From: a virus
DNA: 29,754 nucleotides
Strand: one strand, 5' to 3'
IMG/VR virus record: IMGVR_UViG_3300033571_003572
Coordinates: 1-29,754 of that record
Position 1 is the first letter of the stretch. Each line of letters opens with the position of its first letter. Shown here piece by piece: positions 1 to 6,710 of this stretch. The notes beneath the pieces are model-generated. The model was not told where the DNA came from and ran no database searches. It saw only the letters and a list, made by a program, of their open reading frames with translations. The translations under genes and the position numbers were made by a program.

Positions 1-87
1 CGCGGCCATTGATTGGATAACACACCATTTTTTAGTTTTGACAAAACAGGACGTAAAAGCAAAGTTAACCCCAACGCAATTTTGGGA
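1..87. repeat. terminal direct repeat (circular-contig overlap)
   Basis: Bases 1-87 are identical to 29668-29754. The repeat lies inside a helicase gene that reads in frame across the join, so it has no function of its own as coding sequence. An exact overlap of this size is typical of an assembler closing a circular graph at one k-mer length. A true short terminal repeat on packaged DNA is less likely, because the ends would fall inside an essential gene. Confidence 0.95.
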
Positions 88-643
88 CATGGCCGTTAAA
101 ATCAAAAACGATTCGGGACTTGAAACGGCGTCGATTGATTCATGGAAAGACCTTTCACACCCTTACAACGATTACGGGGGTTATGCGCAATACTTGGAAT
201 ACGTTTTACCGTACCGAAATGCGATTGCTGAAAACAACGATTTACATTTACATACGATTATACACCCGAAATTAACGGAAAAAGAAAACGGAAAACGTAA
301 ACCGCCCGTCCCGTACGATTTGAAAGGGGGTTCGGAATGGTTTAACAGCGGTAAATGTATGATAACAATCGACCGACCTAATTTTGAAACGAACGAGGTC
401 GATGTATATTTCAACAAAATAAAACCCCGTTCGATTGGTAACATTGGACAAATTACAATGAGGTACGACATACAGGCTGGACGTTATTACGAATCGAGCG
501 AATTGGGTGGCATTGAACGACGAACGTACGCGAGTGAAAAACCCCAAGAAATAACGACACAAAATTTGTATGGTGGCGTAACTTTACGCGATCAGTTTAC
601 GAACAAAGAATTTGAAGGACCAACGGACGATTGCCCATTTTAA
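1..643 (+). CDS. Twinkle/DnaB-type replicative DNA helicase, C-terminal part (continued from 29309)
   Basis: The open frame enters from the window edge (reading frame begins at base 2) and ends with TAA at 641-643. It is the continuation of the ORF that starts at 29309, and residue numbers below are for the joined 333-residue protein. IDSWKDL near residue 166 fits the Walker B region, and IIHPKL near 208 fits the sensor His of RecA-fold helicases. KGGSEWFNSGKCMITI followed by NKIKPRSIGNIGQ corresponds to the conserved C-terminal strand and arginine-finger region of Twinkle-like helicases. A TTG at 38 could be mistaken for a start, but the upstream sequence stays open and conserved, so it is internal. 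The gene leads directly into the recombination cluster. Confidence 0.85.
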   Translation, partial: AAIDWITHHFLVLTKQDVKAKLTPTQFWDMAVKIKNDSGLETASIDSWKDLSHPYNDYGGYAQYLEYVLPYRNAIAENNDLHLHTIIHPKLTEKENGKRKPPVPYDLKGGSEWFNSGKCMITIDRPNFETNEVDVYFNKIKPRSIGNIGQITMRYDIQAGRYYESSELGGIERRTYASEKPQEITTQNLYGGVTLRDQFTNKEFEGPTDDCPF

Positions 644-653
644 CATTAAAAAC

Positions 654-947
654 ATGGATTATTTAGATTTAATACACGCACAAAGTAGTTTAACGGCGAT
701 TATTCATTCGTTAAAACTTTCAATCGATGAGGTAAAAGAAAAACGGCCTGGCGCGACGGATTACATTTCAGGAATGGAAAAACATTTCAAAGCAATGAAC
801 GAAACGTTTTTGTTTTTACAGGAATCCGAAAAACAAATCCGAACATTGCGCGAAATCGTATATAATTACCACAGGGAAAATGTCGAATTAAAATCGACCA
901 TTGATAAATTACGAACTCAAAACGCAAATTTATTCGAGGGGTTATGA
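654..947 (+). CDS. hypothetical coiled-coil protein
   Basis: This ORF encodes 97 residues from ATG 654. A TTG at 612 would extend it into the helicase gene, but ATG 654 lies just after the helicase stop and is preferred. The second half is rich in Glu, Lys, Leu and Gln with heptad-like spacing (for example LQESEKQIRTLREIV), which indicates a coiled coil and probably an oligomer. There is no membrane segment, signal peptide or catalytic motif. The stop overlaps the start of the NinG-like gene by four bases (ATGA at 944-947), so the two are probably co-translated. I do not recognise a family. Its position suggests an accessory role in replication or recombination. Confidence 0.7.
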   Translation: MDYLDLIHAQSSLTAIIHSLKLSIDEVKEKRPGATDYISGMEKHFKAMNETFLFLQESEKQIRTLREIVYNYHRENVELKSTIDKLRTQNANLFEGL

Positions 948-1495
948 GTAAATGTAAAAATTGCCGATCGGAATTTGAACCCCGATTTTCAACGCTCGAA
1001 CGTTATTGCTGGGCGCCTGATTGTAAAACAATCGAGGCCATGAAAAAATTGGACGCGTTAAAAAAAATGGAGGCGCGTAATTGGCAAAAGCGAAAAACGG
1101 AATTGAAAAAAAAGAACAAAAACGCGTCGGATTATCGCAACGAATTACAGGTCGTATTTAACACATGGGTTCGTTTACGCGATTCAGGCGAACCGTGTAT
1201 TTCGTGCGACGTTCAATTACGGGGAAAATTTGACGCTGGCCATTTTCACAGCGTTGGGGATTACCCTAATTTACGTTACCACGTTGACAATGTTTTCGGC
1301 CAATGTGTCGAATGTAACCAGCACAAACGCGGTAACATACACGAATATAGAATTAACCTAATCAAACGAATCGGAATCGAACGCGTTGAAGCGTTAAACG
1401 AGGCCCGAAAGCAACCGTTAAAATTATCAATTCCCGAAATCTTGGATTTAATCGATCATTACAAAGCATTAAATAAAATTTTACGGTCCGAATGA
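944..1495 (+). CDS. ninG: NinG/Rap-like recombination nuclease
   Basis: The 183-residue product resembles lambda NinG (Rap), an enzyme that binds and cuts branched recombination intermediates. It has an N-terminal zinc-ribbon-like pattern (C4, C7, C22, C27) and a Lys-rich helical linker (about 33-62). A central HNH-type core follows: CISC at 85-88, AGHFHS around 99-103, then QCVECNQHKRGN at 120-131 and the NinG-typical YR..L...IG...VE stretch near 135-150. The Cys pairs and His residues probably hold structural zinc and form the active site. The length is close to lambda NinG (about 200). It overlaps the upstream gene by four bases and lies in the same block as an annealing protein and an exonuclease, consistent with a phage recombination module. 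Confidence 0.85.
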   Translation: MSKCKNCRSEFEPRFSTLERYCWAPDCKTIEAMKKLDALKKMEARNWQKRKTELKKKNKNASDYRNELQVVFNTWVRLRDSGEPCISCDVQLRGKFDAGHFHSVGDYPNLRYHVDNVFGQCVECNQHKRGNIHEYRINLIKRIGIERVEALNEARKQPLKLSIPEILDLIDHYKALNKILRSE

Positions 1496-1523
1496 TTGTA
1501 TAATAAAATTATTTTTATATTTG
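1496..1523 (+). promoter_or_regulatory. Bacteroidota-type promoter
   Basis: TTG at 1496-1498 is followed 17 bases later by TATATTTG at 1516-1523, a full match to the TAnnTTTG -7 element. It lies directly after the ninG stop codon and about 20 bases upstream of the small ORF at 1545. The sequence from 1516 to the ATG closely resembles the promoter-leader at 2826-2853. Confidence 0.75.
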
Positions 1524-1544
1524 TCAAAACAAAACATCGAACAA

Positions 1545-1691
1545 ATGCTAAAAATGTCCACGATTGCCGAACTTGACGCTAAAATGAAACTAATTGCTGA
1601 ATCGGTTAACATGACTGTTGAACAGTTACGCAAATTACCAGCGAAAAAATTTATTCAAATTTGTAATAATTATAACCTAAATAACAAATAA
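1545..1691 (+). CDS. small hypothetical protein (48 aa)
   Basis: ATG 1545 opens a 48-codon frame ending with TAA 1689-1691. It begins MLKMSTIAEL and ends YNLNNK. It is the first ORF after the promoter at 1516-1523 and is followed after four bases by the next gene. It is preceded by the leader motif AAAACATC (1531-1538), seen before several other genes here. The sequence is amphipathic and probably all helical (QLRKLPAKKFIQICNNY), with no known motif. An internal ATG at 1554 is an alternative start. Support is positional plus codon use like its neighbours. Confidence 0.6.
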   Translation: MLKMSTIAELDAKMKLIAESVNMTVEQLRKLPAKKFIQICNNYNLNNK

Positions 1692-1695
1692 ACAC

Positions 1696-2241
1696 ATGAA
1701 ACGAAAGGGAATCAGTAAACAAACCATTGCGCGGTATATGGCCGCGTTTTGTGAAATTAAACAGGCAATCGACGCGAACCCAAAATGCCACACGTCGCAC
1801 ATCGCAAAGCAATTCAAAATTGGACAGCACCCAATTACGATGTTAAAAAAAATGGGGGTTATCGAACAAAAAAACGGTCGTAAAAAATGGGTTGGACCTG
1901 AACCGAATGTCGGAATGATTGTTCAAATTGCCGAATCGGTCCACAATTACCACGCTGAATTAAGATCGCGTAAATCGAACGGCGAAATGTTTACAAAGAA
2001 AAAACGCGTACAAGCGACGAAAACAATCGAGCCGACACAATCCGACCTTAACGAATGGAAATCGCGTTACACGAAACAAAATGCGGTAAAAACGGACATT
2101 CCAATACAAAACACGATATTCGATAAATCGACAGCGGATCATATCGTCGAAAACATCGGCGAATTGGAATCCTCAAAACCGGCACCGCGTAAATTTGAGG
2201 TTAAAATTTTTGGTATTAAATTATTTACAATCAATTACTAA
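1696..2241 (+). CDS. putative HTH DNA-binding protein
   Basis: The 181-residue product has an N-terminal region (about 1-65) that reads as a helix-turn-helix or small winged helix: KQTIARYMAAFCEIKQAI, then HTSHIAKQFKIGQHPITML, then a short wing-like GVIEQKNGRKKW. The middle (about 90-135) is basic (SRKSNGEMFTKKKRVQ) and probably flexible, and the C-terminus ends in a hydrophobic FEVKIFGIKLFTINY patch. It is co-transcribed with the small ORF at 1545 from the promoter at 1516. I infer a DNA-binding role in regulation or replication, but I cannot name the family. Confidence 0.6.
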   Translation: MKRKGISKQTIARYMAAFCEIKQAIDANPKCHTSHIAKQFKIGQHPITMLKKMGVIEQKNGRKKWVGPEPNVGMIVQIAESVHNYHAELRSRKSNGEMFTKKKRVQATKTIEPTQSDLNEWKSRYTKQNAVKTDIPIQNTIFDKSTADHIVENIGELESSKPAPRKFEVKIFGIKLFTINY

Positions 2242-2261
2242 TCAAATAAAAACAAAACATC

Positions 2262-2813
2262 ATGAACATTACAAAACACAACATCGAATTATTAGTCGCA
2301 CTCGCACAATTTCAATACGAATGCCCGATTATTCACAAAACGACAAAGGGTTTCGGGTACAGTTACGCGGATTTACCTACGATTATCGAAAAAATAACGC
2401 CGTTATTGAAAAAACACGAATTAGGATTCACACAACTAATTAACGGTAATTCGATTATTACGGTTGTATTTCATTACCCGACAGGTCAAACGATCGAAAG
2501 TACAGCGGATTTGTTCAGCGGCCTCGATTTTAAGGGAATGAACCAATTACAGGTTTACGGTTCGCAATTATCGTACATGCGCCGTTATGCCCTCACATCG
2601 ATTTTGGGTATTGTGTCGGATTCGGACATTGACGGACAGGGACAACCAAAGAAAAAAGCGGAAAAAACTACCGAACGAACGTTAACCGACACACAGTTTA
2701 TTCGTGCTATTCAGGCGGTGCAAAGTGGAACGCTGGACGCGTCAAAATTACGGACCGATTACAAGTTAACACAAAGCCAATTATTAACCCTCGACGAATT
2801 AAACGCTGAATAA
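2262..2813 (+). CDS. erf: ERF-family single-strand annealing protein
   Basis: The 183-residue product shows the ERF recombinase signature. GYSYADLPTIIEKITPLLKK (residues 32-51) is the characteristic Y.yadl..i...i.pll. motif, followed by TGQTIESTADL. The hallmark QVYGSQLSYMRRYALTSILGI (97-117) then leads into DSDIDGQG. ERF proteins form rings on single-stranded DNA and anneal complementary strands. After residue 130 there is a Lys-rich linker and a short helical C-terminal domain. The gene is followed by an exonuclease, the usual two-component phage recombination pair. AAAACATC sits immediately before the ATG. Confidence 0.88.
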   Translation: MNITKHNIELLVALAQFQYECPIIHKTTKGFGYSYADLPTIIEKITPLLKKHELGFTQLINGNSIITVVFHYPTGQTIESTADLFSGLDFKGMNQLQVYGSQLSYMRRYALTSILGIVSDSDIDGQGQPKKKAEKTTERTLTDTQFIRAIQAVQSGTLDASKLRTDYKLTQSQLLTLDELNAE

Positions 2814-2825
2814 AAGAAAATTTAG

Positions 2826-2833
2826 TATATTTG
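2826..2833 (+). promoter_or_regulatory. Bacteroidota-type promoter -7 element
   Basis: TATATTTG matches the TAnnTTTG consensus and sits 20 bases before ATG 2854. I see no clear TTG at the -33 position. The downstream leader resembles that of the promoter at 1516-1523, which supports it. It would give the exonuclease gene its own transcript in addition to readthrough from erf. Confidence 0.6.
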
Positions 2834-2853
2834 CACAAACAAAACATCAAAAC

Positions 2854-3564
2854 ATGACACATCAATTTATTGCACGGGCTTCGCAAATGGGCGAGCTCAT
2901 GACAAACCCACGAACAAAATCCGAAATTTTAAGCGCAACGGCGAAAACAGCGGTTCAAAAATCCGTGTTATTTGACAAATACGGAATTATCGACGACATT
3001 TCGAGTAAACCCACGGACAAAGGAATACAACTAGAACCCGAAGCGATTGAATCGGCGGGACTTGTTTTAGGCTGGTTTGACGTTGAACCGACAAAAAAAC
3101 GAATGATTAACGATTTTTTTACAGGTGAACCTGACGTTTTAACCCCGACGTTATTAGCCGATATAAAATGTTCCTATTCTGGCTTAACGTTCCCATGGTT
3201 TAACGATGAAATACCGACGGCTGGGTACTTTTATCAGCTGCAAGTTTACATGAATTTAAGCGGCCACAAAACGGCTGAACTGGTTTATGTTCTACTAGAC
3301 ACGCCCGAACAAATGGTACTCGATGAAATCAACCGTAAAGTTTGGAAAATGTTACCTGATCCGCGTTACTCAAATTTCAGTCAAAACGAAATTGAACTAA
3401 TGGCCGATGAACAGGTGCGAAGGTTGCACAATTTCGCGCACATTCCTATCGAAAAACGTGTGAAAAAATATCGCGTCGATTACGATGAATCAGTTATAAA
3501 ATCAATGAAAGATCGCGTAACGCTTTGCCGCGAGTATTACGATTCAATTTACAATACAATTTAA
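2854..3564 (+). CDS. PD-(D/E)XK exonuclease, partner of ERF (YqaJ/lambda-exo-like)
   Basis: The 236-residue product carries PD-(D/E)XK nuclease motifs: an acidic residue at QLEPEAIES (E61/E63), GEPDV with D94, LADIKCS with D103 and K105, and a QxxxY motif (Q128, Y132) typical of the lambda-exonuclease/YqaJ clade. These residues coordinate magnesium and cut DNA strands. The expected role is 5'-3' resection of double-stranded ends to give single strands for the annealing protein encoded upstream. The size agrees with lambda Exo (226). Residue 140 onward is helical and ends with a Tyr-rich tail. The next gene begins one base after its stop. Confidence 0.85.
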   Translation: MTHQFIARASQMGELMTNPRTKSEILSATAKTAVQKSVLFDKYGIIDDISSKPTDKGIQLEPEAIESAGLVLGWFDVEPTKKRMINDFFTGEPDVLTPTLLADIKCSYSGLTFPWFNDEIPTAGYFYQLQVYMNLSGHKTAELVYVLLDTPEQMVLDEINRKVWKMLPDPRYSNFSQNEIELMADEQVRRLHNFAHIPIEKRVKKYRVDYDESVIKSMKDRVTLCREYYDSIYNTI

Positions 3565-3565
3565 C

Positions 3566-3760
3566 ATGGACAAACGAATAATTAAAACGGCATTCGTCGT
3601 ATTAACAGCAATTTTAACAACGGCGTTAATGCCTATTTTCGGCCAGTGGTATCATCAAAAAACAGGAATTTACCCTATCGGTGTTTTTTTTGTTGCTGGA
3701 TTCGGTGGATTTGGAATTACGATATTATCAATCCTTAAAATTTGGGGCGAAATCAAATAA
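3566..3760 (+). CDS. small two-helix membrane protein
   Basis: The 64-residue product contains two hydrophobic segments, about 7-27 (TAFVVLTAILTTALMPIFG) and about 37-58 (PIGVFFVAGFGGFGITILSI), joined by a short polar loop (QWYHQKTGIY). A basic start (MDKRIIK) suggests the N-terminus stays in the cytoplasm. It begins one base after the exonuclease stop and so belongs to the early operon. A holin role is possible from topology alone, but a separate lysis cassette lies at 25424-26599. Early membrane proteins in phages often modify the host envelope. Function unknown. Confidence 0.65.
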   Translation: MDKRIIKTAFVVLTAILTTALMPIFGQWYHQKTGIYPIGVFFVAGFGGFGITILSILKIWGEIK

Positions 3761-3778
3761 TTTATAATAAAATTTAAC

Positions 3779-4039
3779 ATGTCAAAAATTAAAGGAAATC
3801 AAAAAGAATACGATTCAAACGGTCGACAATGTAGGCCGCCAAAAGCACAGCCAACAAAAACAAAAGAAAAACAACCCGAATATTATATCGACAAAAGCAA
3901 ATCAATTCGAAAATCAATTATAATTTATCGGATAAAAGGTTCGGTTCATTCGCCGATAATGTATATCAGCAAACCGAAATTTATATCGGAAAATGAATTC
4001 AATGATTTTATCAATAACATGCAAATTTTCATCAAATAA
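3779..4039 (+). CDS. hypothetical protein, basic (86 aa)
   Basis: The first 45 residues are strongly charged and Lys/Gln/Pro-rich (PPKAQPTKTKEKQPEYY), probably disordered. The second half looks like a small alpha/beta fold (KSIIIYRIKG, then SPIMYISKPKFISENEFNDFI). There is no membrane segment and no family that I recognise. It stands between the small membrane protein and the SSB-like protein in the early operon, with an 18-base gap upstream and a 10-base gap downstream. A basic tail could bind nucleic acid, but this is only an inference. Confidence 0.6.
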   Translation: MSKIKGNQKEYDSNGRQCRPPKAQPTKTKEKQPEYYIDKSKSIRKSIIIYRIKGSVHSPIMYISKPKFISENEFNDFINNMQIFIK

Positions 4040-4049
4040 AAACAATCAA

Positions 4050-4472
4050 ATGTCAAACACAGTAACAGGGACCGTTTATTCAATCGGCCAAACGCAACAA
4101 ATTAGCGACAAATTTTCAAAACGCGAAATCGCAATAACAACCGCTGAAACTTACCCCCAAACAATCCTATTCCAATTTAGTAACGACAAATGTTCGTTGC
4201 TGGATAACGTACGAATTGGCGACACGGTAACAATTAGTTACAATTTGCGCGGCCGGATTTGGCGAGGTAACGACGGCGTTGAAAAAATTTTTAATACAAT
4301 CGACGGTTGGAACATTGTTTTAACATCGACAACAGGTAACAACGTACAACCGCCACAGGCGACAAATCAGCCTGTACAAACGCAATCATTCCAACAGCGC
4401 GAACAATCCACGTTAACACAAAAAAACGAACCTGATTTCGTACAAATTGGTAACGACGGGTTACCGTTCTAA
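4050..4472 (+). CDS. DUF3127-family SSB-like protein
   Basis: ATG 4050 gives 140 residues; an in-frame ATG at 3993 would overlap the previous gene and is less likely. Residues 3-95 follow the DUF3127 pattern: VTGTVYSIGQTQQISDKFSKRE, then PQTILFQFSNDKCSLLDNVRIGD, then NLRGRIWRG and FNTIDGWNIV. This is an OB-fold arrangement known mostly from Bacteroidota and linked to single-stranded DNA binding. A Gln/Thr/Asn-rich linker (96-128) leads to a C-terminal tip, GNDGLPF, like the acidic DDIPF tip that bacterial SSBs use to recruit repair proteins. I infer that it is the phage SSB, serving the ERF/exonuclease pair and the replication fork. Confidence 0.78.
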   Translation: MSNTVTGTVYSIGQTQQISDKFSKREIAITTAETYPQTILFQFSNDKCSLLDNVRIGDTVTISYNLRGRIWRGNDGVEKIFNTIDGWNIVLTSTTGNNVQPPQATNQPVQTQSFQQREQSTLTQKNEPDFVQIGNDGLPF

Positions 4473-4483
4473 AATATGGACAC

Positions 4484-4696
4484 ATGACAGCAAATGACCT
4501 CATGAACATAAATTCCGAAACGCGACGATTGATTGTTGAATACATCGAACGTAAAGGAATTACATTAGCCGCGTTCGCTCGATGTTCGGGCGTACATCAG
4601 GCGCAAATGTGGATTTATCTTTACGGGAACACAAATCGAGGGTTACACGGCGCGACAATCGAAAAAATTGGCAAATACTTAAACGAAAACCCATGA
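4484..4696 (+). CDS. small Cro/CI-type HTH regulator
   Basis: The 70-residue product is one helix-turn-helix domain. The pattern GITLAAFARCSGVHQAQMW (25-43), then a loop and ATIEKIGKYLNE (56-67), fits the five-helix Cro/CI (XRE) fold, though the recognition helix is atypical. The N-terminus (MTANDLMNIN) could be shortened to an internal ATG at 4502. Its stop overlaps the start of the methyltransferase gene (ATGA at 4693-4696), so the two are probably translated together. This arrangement recalls the controller proteins of restriction-modification loci, but no restriction enzyme gene is nearby. It may regulate the methyltransferase or the early-to-late switch. Confidence 0.65.
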   Translation: MTANDLMNINSETRRLIVEYIERKGITLAAFARCSGVHQAQMWIYLYGNTNRGLHGATIEKIGKYLNENP

Positions 4697-5865
4697 AAAC
4701 AATTTCAGTCGGTTCGGATTTTTCAGGCGTTGGCGCGTTCGATTTTGCTATCGGGCGCGTCGCGAACGCCAAAGGATTCAAAGTAAAAACCGTTTTCGCT
4801 TGCGACATGGATAAATTCGCACGTCAAACGTACATACATAACCACGGCAAACCCGATTATTACCCAGCCAATGTTTACGATCGTGAAATACCAGCGGAAT
4901 CAATCGACGTATACATGACCTCGCCGCCATGCCAAGCGTTTAGTATTTCTGGAAAACGATTAGGTAAGGACGACAAACGAGGAATTTTGTTTTTTAATTC
5001 GCATGAATTTATACAAAAAAACAATCCTCGATTTTTTATTTTTGAAAATGTAAGAGGTTTAATTAGCCACGACAACGGTAAAACGTTCAGCGAATGGCTT
5101 AATTTATTGGCTGGGAAATCGGTTAATGGGTTGCCTGTATTGTTCCCGTACGAAAACGCGGTTAATTACCATGTTTATTGGCAAGTTTTGAACGCAAAGG
5201 ATCACGGAATACCACAAAACAGGGAACGCGTTTTCATTATCGGCATTCGGGACGATCGAGATAATAATTTTCGATTCCCAATCGAGGAACATTTGAGCCT
5301 GAAATTCAACGATATTTTGGAAAAAAAAGCCGATAAAAAGTATTTTTTGAATGAATCGTTAACCGAAAAACTAATTAACGGTTGCGAATCAATGGGACAA
5401 CAAAGCGTTTTAATTGGCGATTACCGTACCGACGAGGGGTTACGGTGGCGTAAAGATAATGTAAGCCCGTCCATTCTCGCGATGATGAGGGACACATGGT
5501 CGGAAACGTTCGCAGGACAAAACCCCCCAATTATTTCAATCGGTAAGGAACGAAAAAACGGTCGAGCTGTAAAGCAATTAAACCAATGTAACGAAAGCGG
5601 TGGAAAACAACCGTACCAACAAAATCGAATTTACAGCACGGACGGAATAGCGCCGGCTTTACTTTCAAATTTAGGAGGCGACCGTAACCATAACATTTTT
5701 AACGATTACAAAATTCGACGGTTAACCCCTCGCGAGTGTTTTCGTTTAATGGATTTCCCCGATACGTTTACATGGCCCGTGCCCGATTCACAGGCTTACA
5801 AACAGGCTGGTAATTCGATCGTGGTTCGTGTTTTGGAAAAAATTATTACTAACTTGCATTTATGA
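4693..5865 (+). CDS. DNA cytosine-C5 methyltransferase (Dcm-type), orphan
   Basis: ATG 4693 gives 390 residues; an in-frame start at 4582 would lie inside the HTH gene. All landmark motifs of C5 methyltransferases are present: motif I DFSGVGAFD (9-17) for S-adenosylmethionine binding, motif IV SPPCQAFS with catalytic C80, motif VI ENVRGL (118-123) and motif VIII QNRERVF (175-181). A target-recognition region lies between about 200 and 340. Motifs IX and X follow as RRLTPRECFRLMDFP (342-356) and QAGNSIVV (371-378). The enzyme transfers a methyl group to C5 of cytosine in a specific duplex sequence I cannot predict. With no restriction partner visible, it probably protects phage DNA from host restriction. 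Confidence 0.93.
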   Translation: MKTISVGSDFSGVGAFDFAIGRVANAKGFKVKTVFACDMDKFARQTYIHNHGKPDYYPANVYDREIPAESIDVYMTSPPCQAFSISGKRLGKDDKRGILFFNSHEFIQKNNPRFFIFENVRGLISHDNGKTFSEWLNLLAGKSVNGLPVLFPYENAVNYHVYWQVLNAKDHGIPQNRERVFIIGIRDDRDNNFRFPIEEHLSLKFNDILEKKADKKYFLNESLTEKLINGCESMGQQSVLIGDYRTDEGLRWRKDNVSPSILAMMRDTWSETFAGQNPPIISIGKERKNGRAVKQLNQCNESGGKQPYQQNRIYSTDGIAPALLSNLGGDRNHNIFNDYKIRRLTPRECFRLMDFPDTFTWPVPDSQAYKQAGNSIVVRVLEKIITNLHL

Positions 5866-6149
5866 ACATTCAACAGCAAATGCAAACTTTGAAAGTTAAC
5901 GAAATAAGCGAAATTTTAATCGAACATTACGCGAGTAAATCGCCGTGTAATTGGGGTGTTATCATTAAATTTTCAAAGGATTTCGGCAAATGCCCGTTGA
6001 ATGGAATACAGTTTTTTCATGACAAACCAACAAACATTAAACCCGTCGTTCGTTTATTGCGTCGACATGGATTCCCAATTTTGAGCGTTCAAAATACGGA
6101 CCTGAATATACATGTAATAACCTTATTAAACCACTCAACCGAAAATTAA
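5862..6149 (+). CDS. hypothetical protein (95 aa)
   Basis: The start overlaps the methyltransferase stop by four bases (ATGA at 5862-5865), so it is translationally coupled to it. The sequence begins with a helical stretch (QQQMQTLKVNEISEILIEHY). It ends with a segment that reads like a small winged-helix or alpha/beta unit: NIKPVVRLLRRHGFPILSVQ followed by NIHVITLL. There are no Cys or His clusters and no membrane segments. A DNA-binding role is possible from the basic RLLRRHG helix. I do not recognise the family. Confidence 0.6.
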   Translation: MNIQQQMQTLKVNEISEILIEHYASKSPCNWGVIIKFSKDFGKCPLNGIQFFHDKPTNIKPVVRLLRRHGFPILSVQNTDLNIHVITLLNHSTEN

Positions 6150-6177
6150 CTAACTTTACAACGATGTTTTGTAAATT

Positions 6178-6219
6178 GCGTTCGTCGGTTCAACCATTGC
6201 CATGGCGATCGGCGAACGC
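6178..6219 (+). promoter_or_regulatory. perfect 10-bp hairpin in intergenic leader
   Basis: GCGTTCGTCG (6178-6187) pairs with CGGCGAACGC (6210-6219) over 10 positions with one G-U pair. The 22-base loop contains a second small palindrome (CCAT/ATGG) with an in-frame ATG at 6202. There is no T-run after it, so it is not a classical terminator. TAACTTTA at 6151-6158, one base off the promoter -7 consensus, lies just upstream. It could regulate translation of the gene at 6235. Confidence 0.5.
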
Positions 6220-6234
6220 TCAAAACAAATTAAA

Positions 6235-6453
6235 ATGAAAAACAAAAAATTCAAAATCGCGTTGGGCCTGGCATTGTTGCCGCTGTTCACAATCATTTAC
6301 TTTTGCGACCGTTTAATTTTGGTTGCGATGTTTTGGATCGAGCAAAAAACGATTAAAAAATGGTTCGACGATATTCCTTTAATGGTTTACAGCGTTGTAA
6401 GGGTAACGGCCGCATTCCTAATTTGGTTAATTTACGATTTGATATTCGGGTAA
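6235..6453 (+). CDS. small membrane protein (72 aa)
   Basis: ATG 6235 is chosen because the Lys-rich start MKNKKFKIA directly precedes the first hydrophobic segment and ATG 6202 lies inside a stable hairpin. Two membrane segments are visible, about 9-32 (LGLALLPLFTIIYFCDRLIL) and about 50-70 (VYSVVRVTAAFLIWLIYDLI), with a charged loop (EQKTIKKWFDD) between them. The next gene starts two bases after its stop. No family is recognised. Confidence 0.6.
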   Translation: MKNKKFKIALGLALLPLFTIIYFCDRLILVAMFWIEQKTIKKWFDDIPLMVYSVVRVTAAFLIWLIYDLIFG

Positions 6454-6455
6454 CC

Positions 6456-6698
6456 ATGGATTATTACAGCATTTCCGACGAATTGGACCGTTGTTTTAGC
6501 ACGGAATACGACCATTGTGTTATTGGTTACTGTTTAGAAACGCAACAACCCATTTACAGCGTGGAAAAAATCGCGAGGGTCGTAATGAAAAAAGCAAAAA
6601 TAACTTACTTTGAGGCGCTGGACTTTGTTATTAACACAATGAAAGGTTGTCGAAACGGATCATGCGAACCTATTTTGTGCATGGACGCAACCGAATAA
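6456..6698 (+). CDS. hypothetical protein (80 aa)
   Basis: ATG 6456 follows the previous stop by two bases; an upstream in-frame ATG at 6360 would overlap the membrane-protein gene by about 100 bases. The product is acidic and compact, with five Cys spread through it (FSTEYDHCVIGYCLE, then KGCRNGSCEPILCMD). The core VEKIARVVMKKAKITYFEALDF is helical, and the ending EPILCMDATE could be a last beta strand. It is one of three consecutive small genes placed just before the terminase genes. Function not recognised. Confidence 0.6.
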   Translation: MDYYSISDELDRCFSTEYDHCVIGYCLETQQPIYSVEKIARVVMKKAKITYFEALDFVINTMKGCRNGSCEPILCMDATE

Positions 6699-6710
6699 AA
6701 CACGGAATAA

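Noticed and set aside
1-87. Terminal repeat as a genuine packaged-end repeat
   Set aside because: The repeat is inside a continuous helicase gene and its length fits an assembly overlap, so a biological terminal repeat is not supported.
240-280. DnaA-box-like TTATACACC
   Set aside because: It is one base off the consensus, single and inside the helicase gene, so it is not a convincing origin.
38-643. TTG 38 as the helicase start
   Set aside because: The frame is open through the window edge and continues the conserved helicase from 29309, including its Walker A motif.
2195-2443. Plus-strand frame overlapping the HTH and ERF genes
   Set aside because: The ERF frame in the same place carries a diagnostic motif; this one has none and is Arg/Thr-rich.
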